A stretch of DNA of 64,000 nt from Flavobacterium gawalongense (GCF_007097265.1 NZ_VJZP01000005.1:62001-126000); one strand, 5' to 3'; shown: positions 15,421-25,619, counted from the stretch's first letter. Numbers and translations are program-made. The notes: generated from the sequence alone by a model not told the origin.

Positions 15421-17616
15421 ATGAAGAAAATTGCGCTGTTATTCATTGTTTTTTGTATGAGTTTAACTTTGTTTTCGCAGGAGCAACGCCGACCTAAAAT
15501 AGGTTTGGTTTTAAGTGGTGGTGGAGCAAAAGGATTTGCGCATATTGGTGTTTTAAAAGTGTTGGAAGAAGCAGGAATCAAGATTGATTACATTGGTGGT
15601 ACCAGTATGGGGGCAGTTGTTGGCGGGCTTTATGCTTCGGGATATAATGCAAGTCAGATTGATTCTATTTTTCGATCAACAAATTTTGATGAACTATTAA
15701 ACGACTTCATTCCCAGATCTTCCAAAAATTTTTATGAAAGACGAAACGACGAATTATACGCGTTAGTCTTACCTTTTAATAACCTAAAAATAGGTATTCC
15801 CGAGGCATTGTCAAAAGGGATGTATAATTATAATTTATTGAGTAGAATTACCAGAAATGTTAGACACATAAAGGATTTTAATAAATTGCCAATTCCCTTC
15901 TTATGTATTGGTACCAATATAGAAACAGGAGAAGAAGTTTTGTTGAATAAAGGTAATTTGGCACAGGCTATGATTGCCAGTTCCGCATTTCCATCTTTGT
16001 TTTCACCTGTAGAAATTGATGGGAAACTATTGGTGGATGGCGGTGTTGCTAATAATTATCCCATTGAAGAGGTCAGAAAACTTGGGGCGGATATTATTAT
16101 AGGCGTTGATGTTCAGAATAATTTATTGGACAGAACCCAACTTAAAGATGCCACAAAAATTTTGGTACAAATTACAAATCTTCAATCAAGAGATAGAATG
16201 AAGAAAAATGTAAAAGATACGGACATCTATATAAAACCAGATATCAAAAACTACGGTGTTATATCATTTGATAAAGGAAAAGAAATCATTAGAAAAGGAG
16301 AAGAGGCGACATTTTCTGTTTTTGAAAAATTAAAACTGTTAGTGGATGAGTCAAACCCTTATAAGAAACCTGAGCTGAAAATAGTAACCGATAGTTTACA
16401 AATTAAAAATATAAATTGTAATGAGCTGGACAATTATACACAGGATTATGTTGTTGGTAAACTAAGGTTTAAACCAGGAGCTAAAACAACATACAATGAT
16501 TTACAGAATGGGATAAACAATATTAATGCGACTCAAAATTTCAGTGCCATATCTTATTCGTTGGATGCTAATGAAGACGGGGATGACTTAAACCTCAGTT
16601 TGAAAGAAAATCCCACAAAGACTTATTTAAAATTTGGATTGCATTATGATAATTTGTTTAAAAGTGCTGTTTTAGTTAATTTGACACGTAAAAAAACGCT
16701 TTTTAAAAATGATATAGCGTCATTTGACATTGTTTTAGGGGACAATATCAGATATAATTTAGATTACTATGTAGAAAATGGATTTAATATGAGTTTTGGT
16801 TTTAAATCGCAGTTCAATCAATTTAATAGAAATGTAGCTAAAGAAATAAGTAATTTGAATTTAAGTGAAGTAAATTCAATCAATATTGATTTTACCGACC
16901 TGACAAATCAAGCTTATTTTCAATCTTTATTCGTGCAAAAATTTCTAGTAGGAGGAGGAGTAGAACTTAAATTTTTAAAAATAAAATCAGAAACATTGGC
17001 AAATGTGGATCCAATAATTGATAACAGCAATTATCTAAGTGCTTTTGGGTATATGAAATTTGATTCCTTTGATAATAAATATTTTCCTAAAAAAGGTTGG
17101 TATTTCTCAGGGGATATTCAAACCTATTTGCTTTCTTCAAATTACACGGGAGATTTCAAACCGTTCTCTATTGCAAAAGGCGATTTTGGAATAGCTGCGA
17201 CGCTTTTTAAAAACGCCACAGTAAAATTTCAAACGGATGCGGGATTTTTATTTGGCAACGAAAGTGTAGCCTTTTTTAATTTTATTTTGGGAGGTTATGG
17301 CTATAACCCCATAAATAACTTTAAGTATTTATATGGATATGATTATTTAAGTGTGGCTGCCAATAGTTATATAAAATCAACTGGAACTATTGATTATGAG
17401 TTTTACAAGAATAATCATTTCAACTTTTCGGCAAATTTTGCTAATATTGGGGATAGAATTTTTGAAAAAGTCGATTGGATTTCAATGCCAAAATATTCAG
17501 GTTATGCGGTAGGATATGGTCTGGAAACTGTAATTGGGCCTATAGAAATAAAACATTCCTGGTCGCCGGAAACTGGAAAAGGATATACTTGGTTTAGCAT
17601 TGGGTTTTTGTTTTAA
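15421..17616 (+). CDS. Patatin-like phospholipase with outer-membrane barrel domain
   Basis: A signal peptide (MKKIALLFIVFCMSLTLFSQ) leads into a patatin domain: oxyanion loop SGGGAKGFAH, nucleophile elbow GGTSMG (about residues 59-64) and catalytic Asp in VDGGVANNYP (about 206). After about residue 310 comes a POTRA-like segment, then a beta-barrel (surface-antigen/Omp85-type) ending in WFSIGFLF with C-terminal Phe. This is the PlpD/type Vd-like layout in which a lipase passenger is joined to an outer-membrane barrel. The start at 15421 gives a clean signal peptide; the in-frame ATG at 15400 would add seven residues. It may share a transcript with uvrC. Confidence 0.9.
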   Translation: MKKIALLFIVFCMSLTLFSQEQRRPKIGLVLSGGGAKGFAHIGVLKVLEEAGIKIDYIGGTSMGAVVGGLYASGYNASQIDSIFRSTNFDELLNDFIPRSSKNFYERRNDELYALVLPFNNLKIGIPEALSKGMYNYNLLSRITRNVRHIKDFNKLPIPFLCIGTNIETGEEVLLNKGNLAQAMIASSAFPSLFSPVEIDGKLLVDGGVANNYPIEEVRKLGADIIIGVDVQNNLLDRTQLKDATKILVQITNLQSRDRMKKNVKDTDIYIKPDIKNYGVISFDKGKEIIRKGEEATFSVFEKLKLLVDESNPYKKPELKIVTDSLQIKNINCNELDNYTQDYVVGKLRFKPGAKTTYNDLQNGINNINATQNFSAISYSLDANEDGDDLNLSLKENPTKTYLKFGLHYDNLFKSAVLVNLTRKKTLFKNDIASFDIVLGDNIRYNLDYYVENGFNMSFGFKSQFNQFNRNVAKEISNLNLSEVNSINIDFTDLTNQAYFQSLFVQKFLVGGGVELKFLKIKSETLANVDPIIDNSNYLSAFGYMKFDSFDNKYFPKKGWYFSGDIQTYLLSSNYTGDFKPFSIAKGDFGIAATLFKNATVKFQTDAGFLFGNESVAFFNFILGGYGYNPINNFKYLYGYDYLSVAANSYIKSTGTIDYEFYKNNHFNFSANFANIGDRIFEKVDWISMPKYSGYAVGYGLETVIGPIEIKHSWSPETGKGYTWFSIGFLF

Positions 17617-17799
17617 TTGTAAATTATATCAATAATAATTCCGATATTTGTTATAATGAAAACAAAATGGCTAGGTTTGTTAGATTATCTTCAATTCCTC
17701 ATCAAGAGAAATCCTGAGTGAGTACTCTTTTTTGATTTATCATAGCACATTATAAAGTAATCTCAACTTTAATCTGTTACACTTTTAAACAAAAAAATC

Positions 17800-18957
17800 A
17801 TGCCTTTATACCATAAATTGGGGAGTTTTCCTCAAAAGAGACACACGCAATTCGAAAAACCAAACGGTGGTTTATACTACGAGCAACTTTTTGGAACCGA
17901 GGGTTTTCATGGCCATTCGTCATTGTTATATCATGTTCACAGACCAACACAAGTAAAGGAAATCCTAAAATCCTATCCGGTAGAACCAAAAATTGCAATT
18001 GGAAAAAACATAAAATCGTTATTGTTAAAAGGGTTTGAGTTAAAACCAGAAGACGATTTTCTGGACAGTCGCAAAGCCATGTTGGTCAATAAAGATTGTA
18101 CCATAGGATTAGCTGCGCCAAAACAATCCTTGCGTACTTATTTCTATAAAAATGCCGATGCCGATGAAATGATTTTCATTCACAAAGGGAAAGGAAAATT
18201 GCGCACCATGATGGGAAATATTTCGTTTAAATACGGGGATTATCTTATCATTCCACGTGGAATGATTTATCAAATCGATTTTGAAACTTTAGAAAACAGA
18301 TTGTTTTACGTAGAATCATTTGCGCCATTTTATACTCCAAAACGCTATAAAAACGAATCGGGGCAGCATCTGGAACATTCTCCGTTTTGCGAACGCGATT
18401 TTATTTTACCAGATGAGTTAGAAACGCACGACGAAAAAGGCGACTTTCTTATTAAAATAAAAAAAGAAGGTATGATGCATGAAGTGATTTACGCTTCACA
18501 TCCTTTTGACGTCGTAGGTTGGGATGGTTACAATTTTCCTTATGGATTTAGCATTCATAATTTCGAACCCATAACAGGGCGTGTACACCAGCCGCCACCA
18601 GTACATCAAACATTCGAAACGGCGACTTTTGTAGTTTGTTCTTTCGTTCCAAGATTGTACGATTACCATCCAAAAGCAATTCCGGCGCCTTACAATCACA
18701 GCAATATCGATAGTGATGAGGTTTTGTATTATGTAGATGGTGATTTCATGAGCCGCAATAATATCGAGCAAGGACACATTACTTTGCATCCAAAAGGGAT
18801 TCCTCATGGACCGGCACCAGGAGCAATGGAGCGCAGCATTGGTCAAACCATAACGCATGAATTAGCGGTAATGGTCGATACATTTCGCCCTTTAATGGTT
18901 ACCGAAGAAGCTATGGGATTGGATGATGGACAATATTATAAATCTTGGGTGGAGTAA
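17800..18957 (+). CDS. hmgA: Homogentisate 1,2-dioxygenase
   Basis: Fe(II) enzyme opening the homogentisate ring to maleylacetoacetate in tyrosine degradation. It is 385 residues long. Family signatures include FHGHSSLLYHVHRPTQV near the N-terminus, the cupin strand FIHKGKGKLRTMMG, GWDGYNFPYGFSIHNFEPI and the C-terminal metal region EVLYYVDGDFM and HPKGIPHGPAPG, which supplies His and Glu ligands. The hppD gene for the preceding step lies about 200 bases downstream on the same strand, separated by a palindromic repeat. In some flavobacteria this clade is simply labelled homogentisate dioxygenase. Confidence 0.93.
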   Translation: MPLYHKLGSFPQKRHTQFEKPNGGLYYEQLFGTEGFHGHSSLLYHVHRPTQVKEILKSYPVEPKIAIGKNIKSLLLKGFELKPEDDFLDSRKAMLVNKDCTIGLAAPKQSLRTYFYKNADADEMIFIHKGKGKLRTMMGNISFKYGDYLIIPRGMIYQIDFETLENRLFYVESFAPFYTPKRYKNESGQHLEHSPFCERDFILPDELETHDEKGDFLIKIKKEGMMHEVIYASHPFDVVGWDGYNFPYGFSIHNFEPITGRVHQPPPVHQTFETATFVVCSFVPRLYDYHPKAIPAPYNHSNIDSDEVLYYVDGDFMSRNNIEQGHITLHPKGIPHGPAPGAMERSIGQTITHELAVMVDTFRPLMVTEEAMGLDDGQYYKSWVE

Positions 18958-18959
18958 TA

Positions 18960-19063
18960 TCATCCTGAGCGCAGTCGAAGGGAGGAGCTATTTCCTGCTG
19001 TCCGCTGTATCTTTATGTTTTTAAAGGAAAAACATAAAGGATGCCACTTCCATCAGGGCTAGG
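18960..19063. repeat. Family B modular hairpin repeat, copy 1
   Basis: After a short CCTGAGCGCAGTCGAAGG motif (18964-18981), the left constant flank (AGGAGCTATTTCCTGCTG... from 18983) leads to a perfect 12-bp stem (19011-19022 with 19028-19039), then the right constant flank GGATGCCACTTCCATCAGGG and CTA (to about 19063). Other copies lie at 46200-46352 and 61610-61686 with quite different stem sequences. It fills the hmgA-hppD gap. Confidence 0.7.
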
Positions 19064-19165
19064 ACTTTTGTATAACGAGCAATATTTTTTAAATTAATAA
19101 AAACTTTGTAAATCCGTTTTATCCACTTTCCAAAATTAGATTTACCGAATCAAAAAATAAATATC

Positions 19166-20326
19166 ATGTCAAAAGAAATAAAATCAATAGAATACGGACT
19201 AGAAAAAATATTTGAAGGAGCACAGGATTTCCTTCCGTTATTAGGAACCGATTATGTAGAATTCTACGTAGGAAATGCAAAACAATCAGCGCATTATTAT
19301 AAAACCGCTTTCGGCTACCAATCATTGGCCTATGCAGGATTAGAAACCGGAGTAAGAGACAGATCGTCTTATGTGCTAAAACAGGATAAGATCCGCATCG
19401 TATTGACCACACCATTAACGCAAGATTCTCCGATACACGAACATTTGAGAAAACATGGTGACGGGGTGAAAGTAGCTGCACTTTGGGTAGAAGATGCCAC
19501 TAGTGCTTACGAGGAAACAATGAAGCGTGGTGCTCGCTCTTTTATGGAGCCAACAGTTGAGAAAGATGAATTTGGAGAAGTAGTACGTTCAGGAATTTAT
19601 ACTTACGGTGAAACCGTGCATATTTTTGTAGAGCGCAAAAATTATAACGGTGTTTTCCTCCCTGGATATAAGGAATGGAAATCCGATTACAATCCAGAGT
19701 CAACAGGATTAAAATACATTGACCACATGGTGGGTAATGTAGGTTGGAATGAAATGAATACCTGGGTTAAGTTTTATGAAGAAGTAATGGGATTTGTGAA
19801 TTTCCTTTCTTTTGATGACAAACAAATTAATACCGAATATTCGGCCTTGATGAGTAAAGTGATGTCGAATGGAAACGGAAGAATTAAATTTCCAATTAAC
19901 GAACCTGCCGAAGGAAAGAAAAAATCACAAATCGAGGAATATCTGGACTTTTACGGCGGACCTGGAATTCAGCATATCGCTATTGCAACGGATGATATTA
20001 TCAAAACGGTAACGCAATTGAAAGCAAGAGGAATAGAATTCTTGTCAGCTCCTCCGCATACCTATTATGAGGCAATTCCGGAGCGATTGGGAGCGCATAT
20101 GAAAATGATGAAAGAAGATTTAAATGAGATAGAGAAACTAGCCATTATGGTCGATGCCGATGAAGAAGGGTATTTATTACAAATTTTTACAAAACCAGTG
20201 CAAGACAGACCGACCTTGTTTTTTGAAATTATACAAAGAATGGGAGCCAAAGGTTTTGGAGCGGGTAATTTTAAAGCTCTTTTTGAGTCAATTGAAAGAG
20301 AGCAACAATTGCGAGGAACGCTATAA
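19166..20326 (+). CDS. hppD: 4-hydroxyphenylpyruvate dioxygenase
   Basis: Converts 4-hydroxyphenylpyruvate to homogentisate, the step before HmgA. The 386-residue protein has the two vicinal-oxygen-chelate modules of the family: YVEFYVGNAKQSAHYYKTAF at residue ~30, and the metal-binding half with YIDHMVGNV (first His ligand, about residue 188), GPGIQHIAIATDDI (second, about 270) and EGYLLQIFTKPVQDRPTLFF (Glu ligand, about 345). C-terminal FEIIQRMGAKGFGAGNFKALFE is highly conserved in the family. Together with hmgA and the nearby tryptophan dioxygenase it points to aromatic amino-acid catabolism. Confidence 0.97.
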   Translation: MSKEIKSIEYGLEKIFEGAQDFLPLLGTDYVEFYVGNAKQSAHYYKTAFGYQSLAYAGLETGVRDRSSYVLKQDKIRIVLTTPLTQDSPIHEHLRKHGDGVKVAALWVEDATSAYEETMKRGARSFMEPTVEKDEFGEVVRSGIYTYGETVHIFVERKNYNGVFLPGYKEWKSDYNPESTGLKYIDHMVGNVGWNEMNTWVKFYEEVMGFVNFLSFDDKQINTEYSALMSKVMSNGNGRIKFPINEPAEGKKKSQIEEYLDFYGGPGIQHIAIATDDIIKTVTQLKARGIEFLSAPPHTYYEAIPERLGAHMKMMKEDLNEIEKLAIMVDADEEGYLLQIFTKPVQDRPTLFFEIIQRMGAKGFGAGNFKALFESIEREQQLRGTL

Positions 20327-20435
20327 AAGTGTGTTATTTTTATGTTATGTTAAAAAATAATCAACGAATGACCTGTTTTTCTGCAAATGTTGTGTTAAAC
20401 TTTATTTCGAAGCTTTAAAAACTAGTTTTATTAAT

Positions 20436-20560
20436 TAGCTTTGCACTCGCAAAACAGGAAGGGGTGGTTTCCTTCCTATATTGATATAAATTTCATAATT
20501 TATAGTTTTTTGGTTAGTTAATAGCATAAAAACTCAGTCATTATTTGACTGAGTTTTTTT
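20436..20560 (+). ncRNA. Candidate small RNA with own promoter and terminator
   Basis: TAGCTTTG (20436-20443) matches the -7 box. There is no start codon with a useful frame before the strong hairpin 20528-20560, where AAAAACTCAGTCA pairs with TGACTGAGTTTTT. The predicted transcript is about 110 bases. It begins with a second hairpin, AGGAAGG and CCTTCCT, around 20457-20480. Function unknown. It could instead be a leader fragment or a terminator for hppD read-through. Confidence 0.4.
20528..20560 (+). terminator. Rho-independent terminator
   Basis: A 13-bp perfect stem with a TTATT loop and a following T-run. It ends either hppD read-through or the small RNA predicted from 20436. Confidence 0.85.
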
Positions 20561-20567
20561 GTTTTAA

Positions 20568-20575
20568 TATATTTG
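20568..20575 (+). promoter_or_regulatory. -7 promoter box for the DUF3108-kynA-M23 unit
   Basis: TATATTTG matches TAnnTTTG, 43 bases upstream of the DUF3108 ATG and directly after a terminator. Confidence 0.45.
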
Positions 20576-20618
20576 GAACAAAATTTGCTATTACAGTCAA
20601 TAAATTGACAAAAAAGTA

Positions 20619-21398
20619 ATGAAAAAAATAATCCTACTCTTTATATTTATAACTACAGTAAGCTTTGATTCTCAAAATGAAGATGCTTACGATGTGGGCG
20701 AGTATTTTAAATTTCGAATCCATTACGGTATAGTGAATGCAGGATATGCAACACTTGAAGTCAAAGACGCGATCATAAACAACAAAAAAACGTTTCATGT
20801 TGTAGGGAAAGGATATACAACCGGAATGTCTCGGTTTTTCTTTAAAGTGGATGATTTGTATGAAAGTTATATCGATAAGGAAACCAGAAATCCATATCGA
20901 TTTGTAAGGAAGATTAATGAAGGAGGATACACTAAAAATCAGGAAGGTTTTTTCAATCAAACTACAAATAGAATTCTTGTAAAAGATTACAAACATAGAA
21001 ACGAAAAAACAATTGTCATTCCGAAAAACACGCAAGACATTTTGTCAACTTTCTATTATTTGAGAAATTATCCAAGTATTGATAAAATCAAAATTGGAGA
21101 ATCAGTGTCAATTGACATGTTCTTCGATGATGAGACTACAAAGTTTAGGATGAAATTTATAGGTCGTGAAGATATTACAACTAAATTTGGTGTTGTTTCA
21201 ACAATGGTTTTTAGGCCTTTGGTGCAATCAGGACGCGTTTTTAAAGAACAGGAAAGTCTAACCGTTTGGATTTCAGACGATGATAATAAAATACCCTTGC
21301 GAATTAAAGCAAGTCTGGCTGTAGGATCAATCAAAGCAGATTTAGATCAATACAAAGGATTGAAGAATCAGTTTAAAACAAAATATAATGGACAATAA
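20619..21398 (+). CDS. DUF3108-domain exported protein
   Basis: A 259-residue protein with a short hydrophobic N-terminus (MKKIILLFIFITTVSF), likely a signal peptide. The body is beta-rich: FKFRIHYGIVNAGYATLEVKD, then SRFFFKVDDLYESYIDKET and ILSTFYYLRNY, as in DUF3108 proteins. The family has no established biochemical function and members are thought to be periplasmic. The 3' end overlaps the tryptophan dioxygenase gene by 11 bases, so the two are translationally coupled, and an M23 peptidase follows. The link between the three is unclear. Confidence 0.85.
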   Translation: MKKIILLFIFITTVSFDSQNEDAYDVGEYFKFRIHYGIVNAGYATLEVKDAIINNKKTFHVVGKGYTTGMSRFFFKVDDLYESYIDKETRNPYRFVRKINEGGYTKNQEGFFNQTTNRILVKDYKHRNEKTIVIPKNTQDILSTFYYLRNYPSIDKIKIGESVSIDMFFDDETTKFRMKFIGREDITTKFGVVSTMVFRPLVQSGRVFKEQESLTVWISDDDNKIPLRIKASLAVGSIKADLDQYKGLKNQFKTKYNGQ

Positions 21399-22317
21399 TG
21401 AGAATTCTGAAGTAATTTTAAAAGAAATTGAACTTAAATACCAAGCAATAAACCAGAAAACCGAGACGCATTTAGAAGGATTGCTTTGGTCTAAGCCGAT
21501 AACTTATTGGGATTATATTCACACAGATGCATTATTAAGTCTTCAAATTCAAAGAACCACCCTTCCGGATGAAATGGTTTTTATTATGTATCATCAGGTT
21601 AATGAATTAATATTCAAGATGATACTTTGGGAAATGAATCAAATTTCTTATTCTGAGAACATAAAGACTGATTTTTTTACCGAAAGGTTAATGAGAATCA
21701 GTCGCTATTTTGATATGCTGACAACTTCTTTCGGTATTATGGAAGATGGAATGGAAGTCGATCAATATATGAAATTTAGGAATACCCTTACTCCGGCAAG
21801 TGGTTTTCAAAGCGCGCAATATAGATTTATAGAGTTTTCTTCTACGGATCTAATAAATCTTGTAGATCACCGTTATAGAGATTCAATTGATAGGAATACT
21901 CCGTTCGAATTTGCTTTTGAACACTTGTATTGGCAAGCAGCCGGAAAAGAGTATCACACCGGTAAAAAATCATTTTTGCTGGAGGAATTTGAAAGAAAAT
22001 ACAAAGGAATGTTTTTGAAACATATGGAGGAATATAACACCATAAACATTTGGCAAAAATTCAAGCAGCTCCCTGATTTAGATCAAAAAAATTCAGAGTT
22101 AATTAAAGCGATGCGTCATTATGATCATACTGTAAATATTACTTGGGTTATGCAACATTTGAATGTCGCTATAAAATATATAGATCAAAGCGGGAAAGGA
22201 AATGGAGAAGCTACAGGAGGAAGTGACTGGAAAAAATACATGCATCCAAAATACCAACGTAGAATATTTTTTCCAGAATTATGGTCGGTAGATGAGTTGG
22301 CACATTGGGGAGAATAA
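21388..22317 (+). CDS. kynA: Tryptophan 2,3-dioxygenase-family haem protein
   Basis: Haem enzyme opening the indole ring of tryptophan to N-formylkynurenine. The 309-residue protein shows the family helices: TYWDYIHTDALLSLQ (residues ~37-51; the family usually has Y..YL..D/LL), EMVFIMYHQVNELIFKMIL, NTLTPASGFQSAQYRFIE (substrate-carboxylate region) and C-terminal WVMQHLNVAIKYI with TGGSDWKKYM, where TGGS is typical. The likely haem-ligand His lies in VMQHLN or a close helix. No kynureninase gene is in the window, so the rest of the pathway is unseen. The start overlaps the DUF3108 gene. Confidence 0.9.
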   Translation: MDNNENSEVILKEIELKYQAINQKTETHLEGLLWSKPITYWDYIHTDALLSLQIQRTTLPDEMVFIMYHQVNELIFKMILWEMNQISYSENIKTDFFTERLMRISRYFDMLTTSFGIMEDGMEVDQYMKFRNTLTPASGFQSAQYRFIEFSSTDLINLVDHRYRDSIDRNTPFEFAFEHLYWQAAGKEYHTGKKSFLLEEFERKYKGMFLKHMEEYNTINIWQKFKQLPDLDQKNSELIKAMRHYDHTVNITWVMQHLNVAIKYIDQSGKGNGEATGGSDWKKYMHPKYQRRIFFPELWSVDELAHWGE

Positions 22318-22327
22318 AATAATTAGA

Positions 22328-23566
22328 ATGCAAAAAAAATATAGTTTGAAACAAGTATTAATAACAATTATAGTGTTGTTTTCTTTAGTTTCTTGTAATA
22401 AATCCGATGATGTATTAGAAAAAGAAATTATAAAACCAGCAGTTAAGAAAATTGAGTTTGGGTTTAAATATTCTGATTTTAATGTAGTTCAGGATACTAT
22501 TAAAAAAGGAGATACTTTTGGTACTATTATCGAAAATCAAAATATTGGTAATAAGAAAGTGTATGATATTATTAAAAAAGTAAAGGATACATTTGATGTT
22601 AGAATAATTAGAATAAACAAGCCCTATACACTCCTTAGATCAAAAAACAAAACAAATAAGTTGCAGGTTTTTGTTTATCAACCGGATGCAATGAATTATT
22701 ATGTTGTCGATTTGCGAGATACAGCTGTGGTTGTATATAAAAAGACAAAACCTATCACCATTAAGACCCGTACAATAGGAGGATTGTTGAAGGGTTCTTT
22801 GTCTGAAACTTTGGAAGGGGCTAATGTAGAAGGTGCGTTGGCGAGCAAAATATCTAAAATTTATGCTTGGTCAATCGATTTTTTTAAGCTTAAAAAAGGA
22901 GATCGATTTGCTATTACTTTTACGGAAAGATATATAAATGACACTATATATGATGGAGTAGACAGTCTTAAAGCCGCTTTTTTTGAATACAAAGGAAAAA
23001 TAATTTATGCATTTCCCTATGCTCAAAATCCTTCATCCAATAAAATAGAATATTATGATGAAGAAGGGAAAACATTGAAAAATTTCTTTCTTAAAACACC
23101 AATAAAATTTAGTAGAATATCTTCTCGTTTTTCAACTAATCGATTCCATCCAGTACAACAAAGATGGAAAGCACATAAAGGAACCGATTATGCTGCGCCA
23201 TACGGAACCCCAATTACAACTACTGCGGCAGGGACTATAGAGCAAACAGGTTTTACGGCAGGAAATGGAAATTTCGTAAAAGTAAAGCACAATGGTACGT
23301 ATTCCACTCAATATTTACACATGTCAAGAATCTTGGTACGACGTGGTCAGCATGTCAATCAAGGTCAGGTTATAGGTCGAGTAGGAAGTACTGGTTTAGC
23401 AACAGGCCCTCATGTTTGTTATCGATTTTGGAAAAATGGCGTTCAGGTAGATGCGTTACGACTTAAATTGCCTAACGGCGAACCAATGAGCGGTAGAAAT
23501 AAAGATCAGTTTTTAAAGGTTATTACTCCTTTAAAATGGCAATTAGATAGTGTTTCTAATTTGTAA
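22328..23566 (+). CDS. M23-family metallopeptidase lipoprotein (LytM-type)
   Basis: Cell-wall endopeptidase-like protein. ATG 22328 gives a signal peptide with lipobox LVSC (residues 21-24), so it is probably membrane anchored; the frame is open further upstream into kynA but that would destroy the signal. A roughly 250-residue N-terminal region contains a LysM/OapA-like stretch (DTIKKGDTFGTII). The C-terminal catalytic domain has HKGTDYA (first His and Asp ligands, about residue 282), YLHMS (about 330) and HVCYRFW (about 361), giving a complete zinc site. It starts 10 bases after kynA and is presumably co-transcribed. Confidence 0.92.
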   Translation: MQKKYSLKQVLITIIVLFSLVSCNKSDDVLEKEIIKPAVKKIEFGFKYSDFNVVQDTIKKGDTFGTIIENQNIGNKKVYDIIKKVKDTFDVRIIRINKPYTLLRSKNKTNKLQVFVYQPDAMNYYVVDLRDTAVVVYKKTKPITIKTRTIGGLLKGSLSETLEGANVEGALASKISKIYAWSIDFFKLKKGDRFAITFTERYINDTIYDGVDSLKAAFFEYKGKIIYAFPYAQNPSSNKIEYYDEEGKTLKNFFLKTPIKFSRISSRFSTNRFHPVQQRWKAHKGTDYAAPYGTPITTTAAGTIEQTGFTAGNGNFVKVKHNGTYSTQYLHMSRILVRRGQHVNQGQVIGRVGSTGLATGPHVCYRFWKNGVQVDALRLKLPNGEPMSGRNKDQFLKVITPLKWQLDSVSNL

Positions 23567-23761
23567 GAGAATTGATTTATTTAGTTAAAAAGGTGTGTTT
23601 ACACTGGAAAGCTAAAAGCAAATCTGGATTTTACCATAGAAATAGGATTCGGATTTAATTATAGGTTTTTTTCTGTCCTATTTAAGGGATTACTATTTTG
23701 GCAAAATCGCCTTAAATTGTTATATAATTGTAAACACATTTATCATTAAAACTAATTTCAG

Positions 23762-23769
23762 TATTTTTG
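23762..23769 (+). promoter_or_regulatory. pgi -7 promoter box
   Basis: TATTTTTG matches TAnnTTTG, 34 bases upstream of the pgi ATG. Confidence 0.45.
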
Positions 23770-23803
23770 CCAAAAATTAAACAAAACTACAATCCAAATA
23801 TAA

Positions 23804-25447
23804 ATGGCTTTAAATACAATAAACCCAACAGAAACGATTGCTTGGAAGAAACTACAAATGCATTACAACGAAATGCAAAAAGTTTCGATGCAAGAAATGT
23901 TTCTATCTGACACTTCAAGAACTGAAAAATTCAATTTGAAATGGAATGATTTTTTAATTGATTATTCTAAAAACATTATCAATCAGGAAACTCTTGATTT
24001 ATTACTTGAGTTGGCAGAGGAAACAGGGCTTAAAAATGCTATTTCAGACTATTTTGACGGAGGAATTATCAACCAAACTGAAAATAGAGCGGTACTTCAT
24101 ACTGCCTTAAGAGCCAAAGAATCCGCTATTGTAAATGTAGAAGGACAAAATGTAGTTCCTGAAATTTATGAGGTAAAAAATAAAATAAAAGCATTCACTA
24201 ACGAAGTAACTTCAGGACAAAGAACAGGTTTTACAGGAAAACCTTTTACTGATATTGTAAATATAGGGATTGGTGGTTCAGATTTGGGACCTGCAATGGC
24301 TGTTGAAGCATTACAATTTTATAAAAATAATTTAAACGTTCATTTTGTATCGAATGTTGATGGGGATCATGTGAATGAAATTATTAAAAAATTAAATCCG
24401 GAAACCACTCTTTTTGTTGTTGTTTCTAAAACATTTACAACGCAGGAAACATTGACCAATTCTGAAACTATCAGAAAATGGTTTTTACAATCAGCAAAAC
24501 AAGAAGATGTGGCAAAACATTTTGTCGCGGTTTCTACCAATATTGCAAAAGTAACGGAATTTGGGATTAACCCTGATAATGTATTCCCAATGTGGGACTG
24601 GGTTGGAGGTCGTTTTTCTTTATGGAGCGCTGTAGGGCTTTCAATAAGTCTAGCGGTAGGTTTTGAGAATTTTGACGAATTATTAAGTGGTGCTAACGAA
24701 ATGGATGACCATTTCAAAACTGCTGATTTTGATAAAAATATACCAGTGGTTTTAGCTTTATTGAGCATTTGGTATAACAACTTTTTTGGAGCAGAAAGCG
24801 AAGCTTTAATACCTTACACACAATATTTACAAAAACTGGCACCTTACTTACAGCAAGGAACAATGGAAAGTAATGGGAAAAGTGTTGGTCGTGACGGGAA
24901 ACCGGTAAATTATCAAACAGGAACTATTATTTGGGGTGAGCCAGGAACCAATTCACAACATGCTTTTTTTCAATTAATTCACCAAGGAACCAAGTTGATT
25001 CCTACTGATTTTATTGGCTTTATAAAACCATTATATGGCGATGAAGACCATCATGATAAATTGATGTCTAACTTTTTTGCGCAAACCGAAGCCTTATTAC
25101 ACGGAAAAACGAAGGAACAAGTTCAGGCAGAATTCGATAAACAAGGGCTTGCTGCAGATAAAGCTGCGTTTCTTTTGCCATTTAAAGTTTTTGCAGGAAA
25201 CAAACCTACGAACACCATTTTAATACAAAAATTGACTCCGAAAACCTTGGGTTCTTTGATTGCATTGTATGAACACAAAATTTTTGTTCAGGGAATCATC
25301 TGGAACATATTTAGTTACGATCAATGGGGAGTTGAACTTGGGAAACAATTAGCCAACTCAATTTTAGAGGAGATTAACAGTAAAAAAGTAAAAAAGCACG
25401 ATTCTTCCACAGCTTATTTGTTGAATCACTTTCTGTCGAATAAATAA
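23804..25447 (+). CDS. pgi: Glucose-6-phosphate isomerase
   Basis: Interconverts glucose-6-phosphate and fructose-6-phosphate in cytoplasmic glycolysis and gluconeogenesis. 547 residues matches the long (eukaryote/E. coli-like) PGI form. Visible family patterns are [18 protein letters not shown] (about residues 150-167), [31 protein letters not shown] (PGI signature, about 265-281), and [15 protein letters not shown] near the catalytic His. It is a single-gene unit with its own promoter and a strong terminator. Confidence 0.97.
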   Translation: MALNTINPTETIAWKKLQMHYNEMQKVSMQEMFLSDTSRTEKFNLKWNDFLIDYSKNIINQETLDLLLELAEETGLKNAISDYFDGGIINQTENRAVLHTALRAKESAIVNVEGQNVVPEIYEVKNKIKAFTNEVTSGQRTGFTGKPFTDIVNIGIGGSDLGPAMAVEALQFYKNNLNVHFVSNVDGDHVNEIIKKLNPETTLFVVVSKTFTTQETLTNSETIRKWFLQSAKQEDVAKHFVAVSTNIAKVTEFGINPDNVFPMWDWVGGRFSLWSAVGLSISLAVGFENFDELLSGANEMDDHFKTADFDKNIPVVLALLSIWYNNFFGAESEALIPYTQYLQKLAPYLQQGTMESNGKSVGRDGKPVNYQTGTIIWGEPGTNSQHAFFQLIHQGTKLIPTDFIGFIKPLYGDEDHHDKLMSNFFAQTEALLHGKTKEQVQAEFDKQGLAADKAAFLLPFKVFAGNKPTNTILIQKLTPKTLGSLIALYEHKIFVQGIIWNIFSYDQWGVELGKQLANSILEEINSKKVKKHDSSTAYLLNHFLSNK

Positions 25448-25510
25448 AATTTGATTAAAGCGAATCAAGTTGTAAGGTTTAAAAAATAATTTTTTAAATT
25501 ACAGTTACCA

Positions 25511-25544
25511 AAAAGCCCCGATTTTATAAAATCGGGGCTTTTTT
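25511..25544 (+). terminator. Rho-independent terminator after pgi
   Basis: AAAAGCCCCGATTTT and AAAATCGGGGCTTTT form a near loopless perfect stem with a T-run. It is symmetric and so could work in both directions. Confidence 0.9.
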
Positions 25545-25619
25545 ATGCAAGTAGTTCTATAACAGTAGTTTTTTATCGCAAACTTTATTTTTTGTTTTTA
25601 TCTTGTTTGTAATATTTTT

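Noticed and set aside
17656..17721. A 21-codon ORF (MKTKWLGLLDYLQFLIKRN...) upstream of hmgA
   Set aside because: Very short, no recognised family and no clear signal of translation; left out as a likely chance frame.
23600..23690. Coding-like text LDFTIEIGFGFNYRF upstream of pgi, resembling the last strand of an outer-membrane barrel
   Set aside because: Only about 20 residues with no upstream continuation; could be a relic but too short to support.
24367..24780. Minus-strand 137-codon frame inside pgi
   Set aside because: Opposite-strand shadow of pgi without its own signals.
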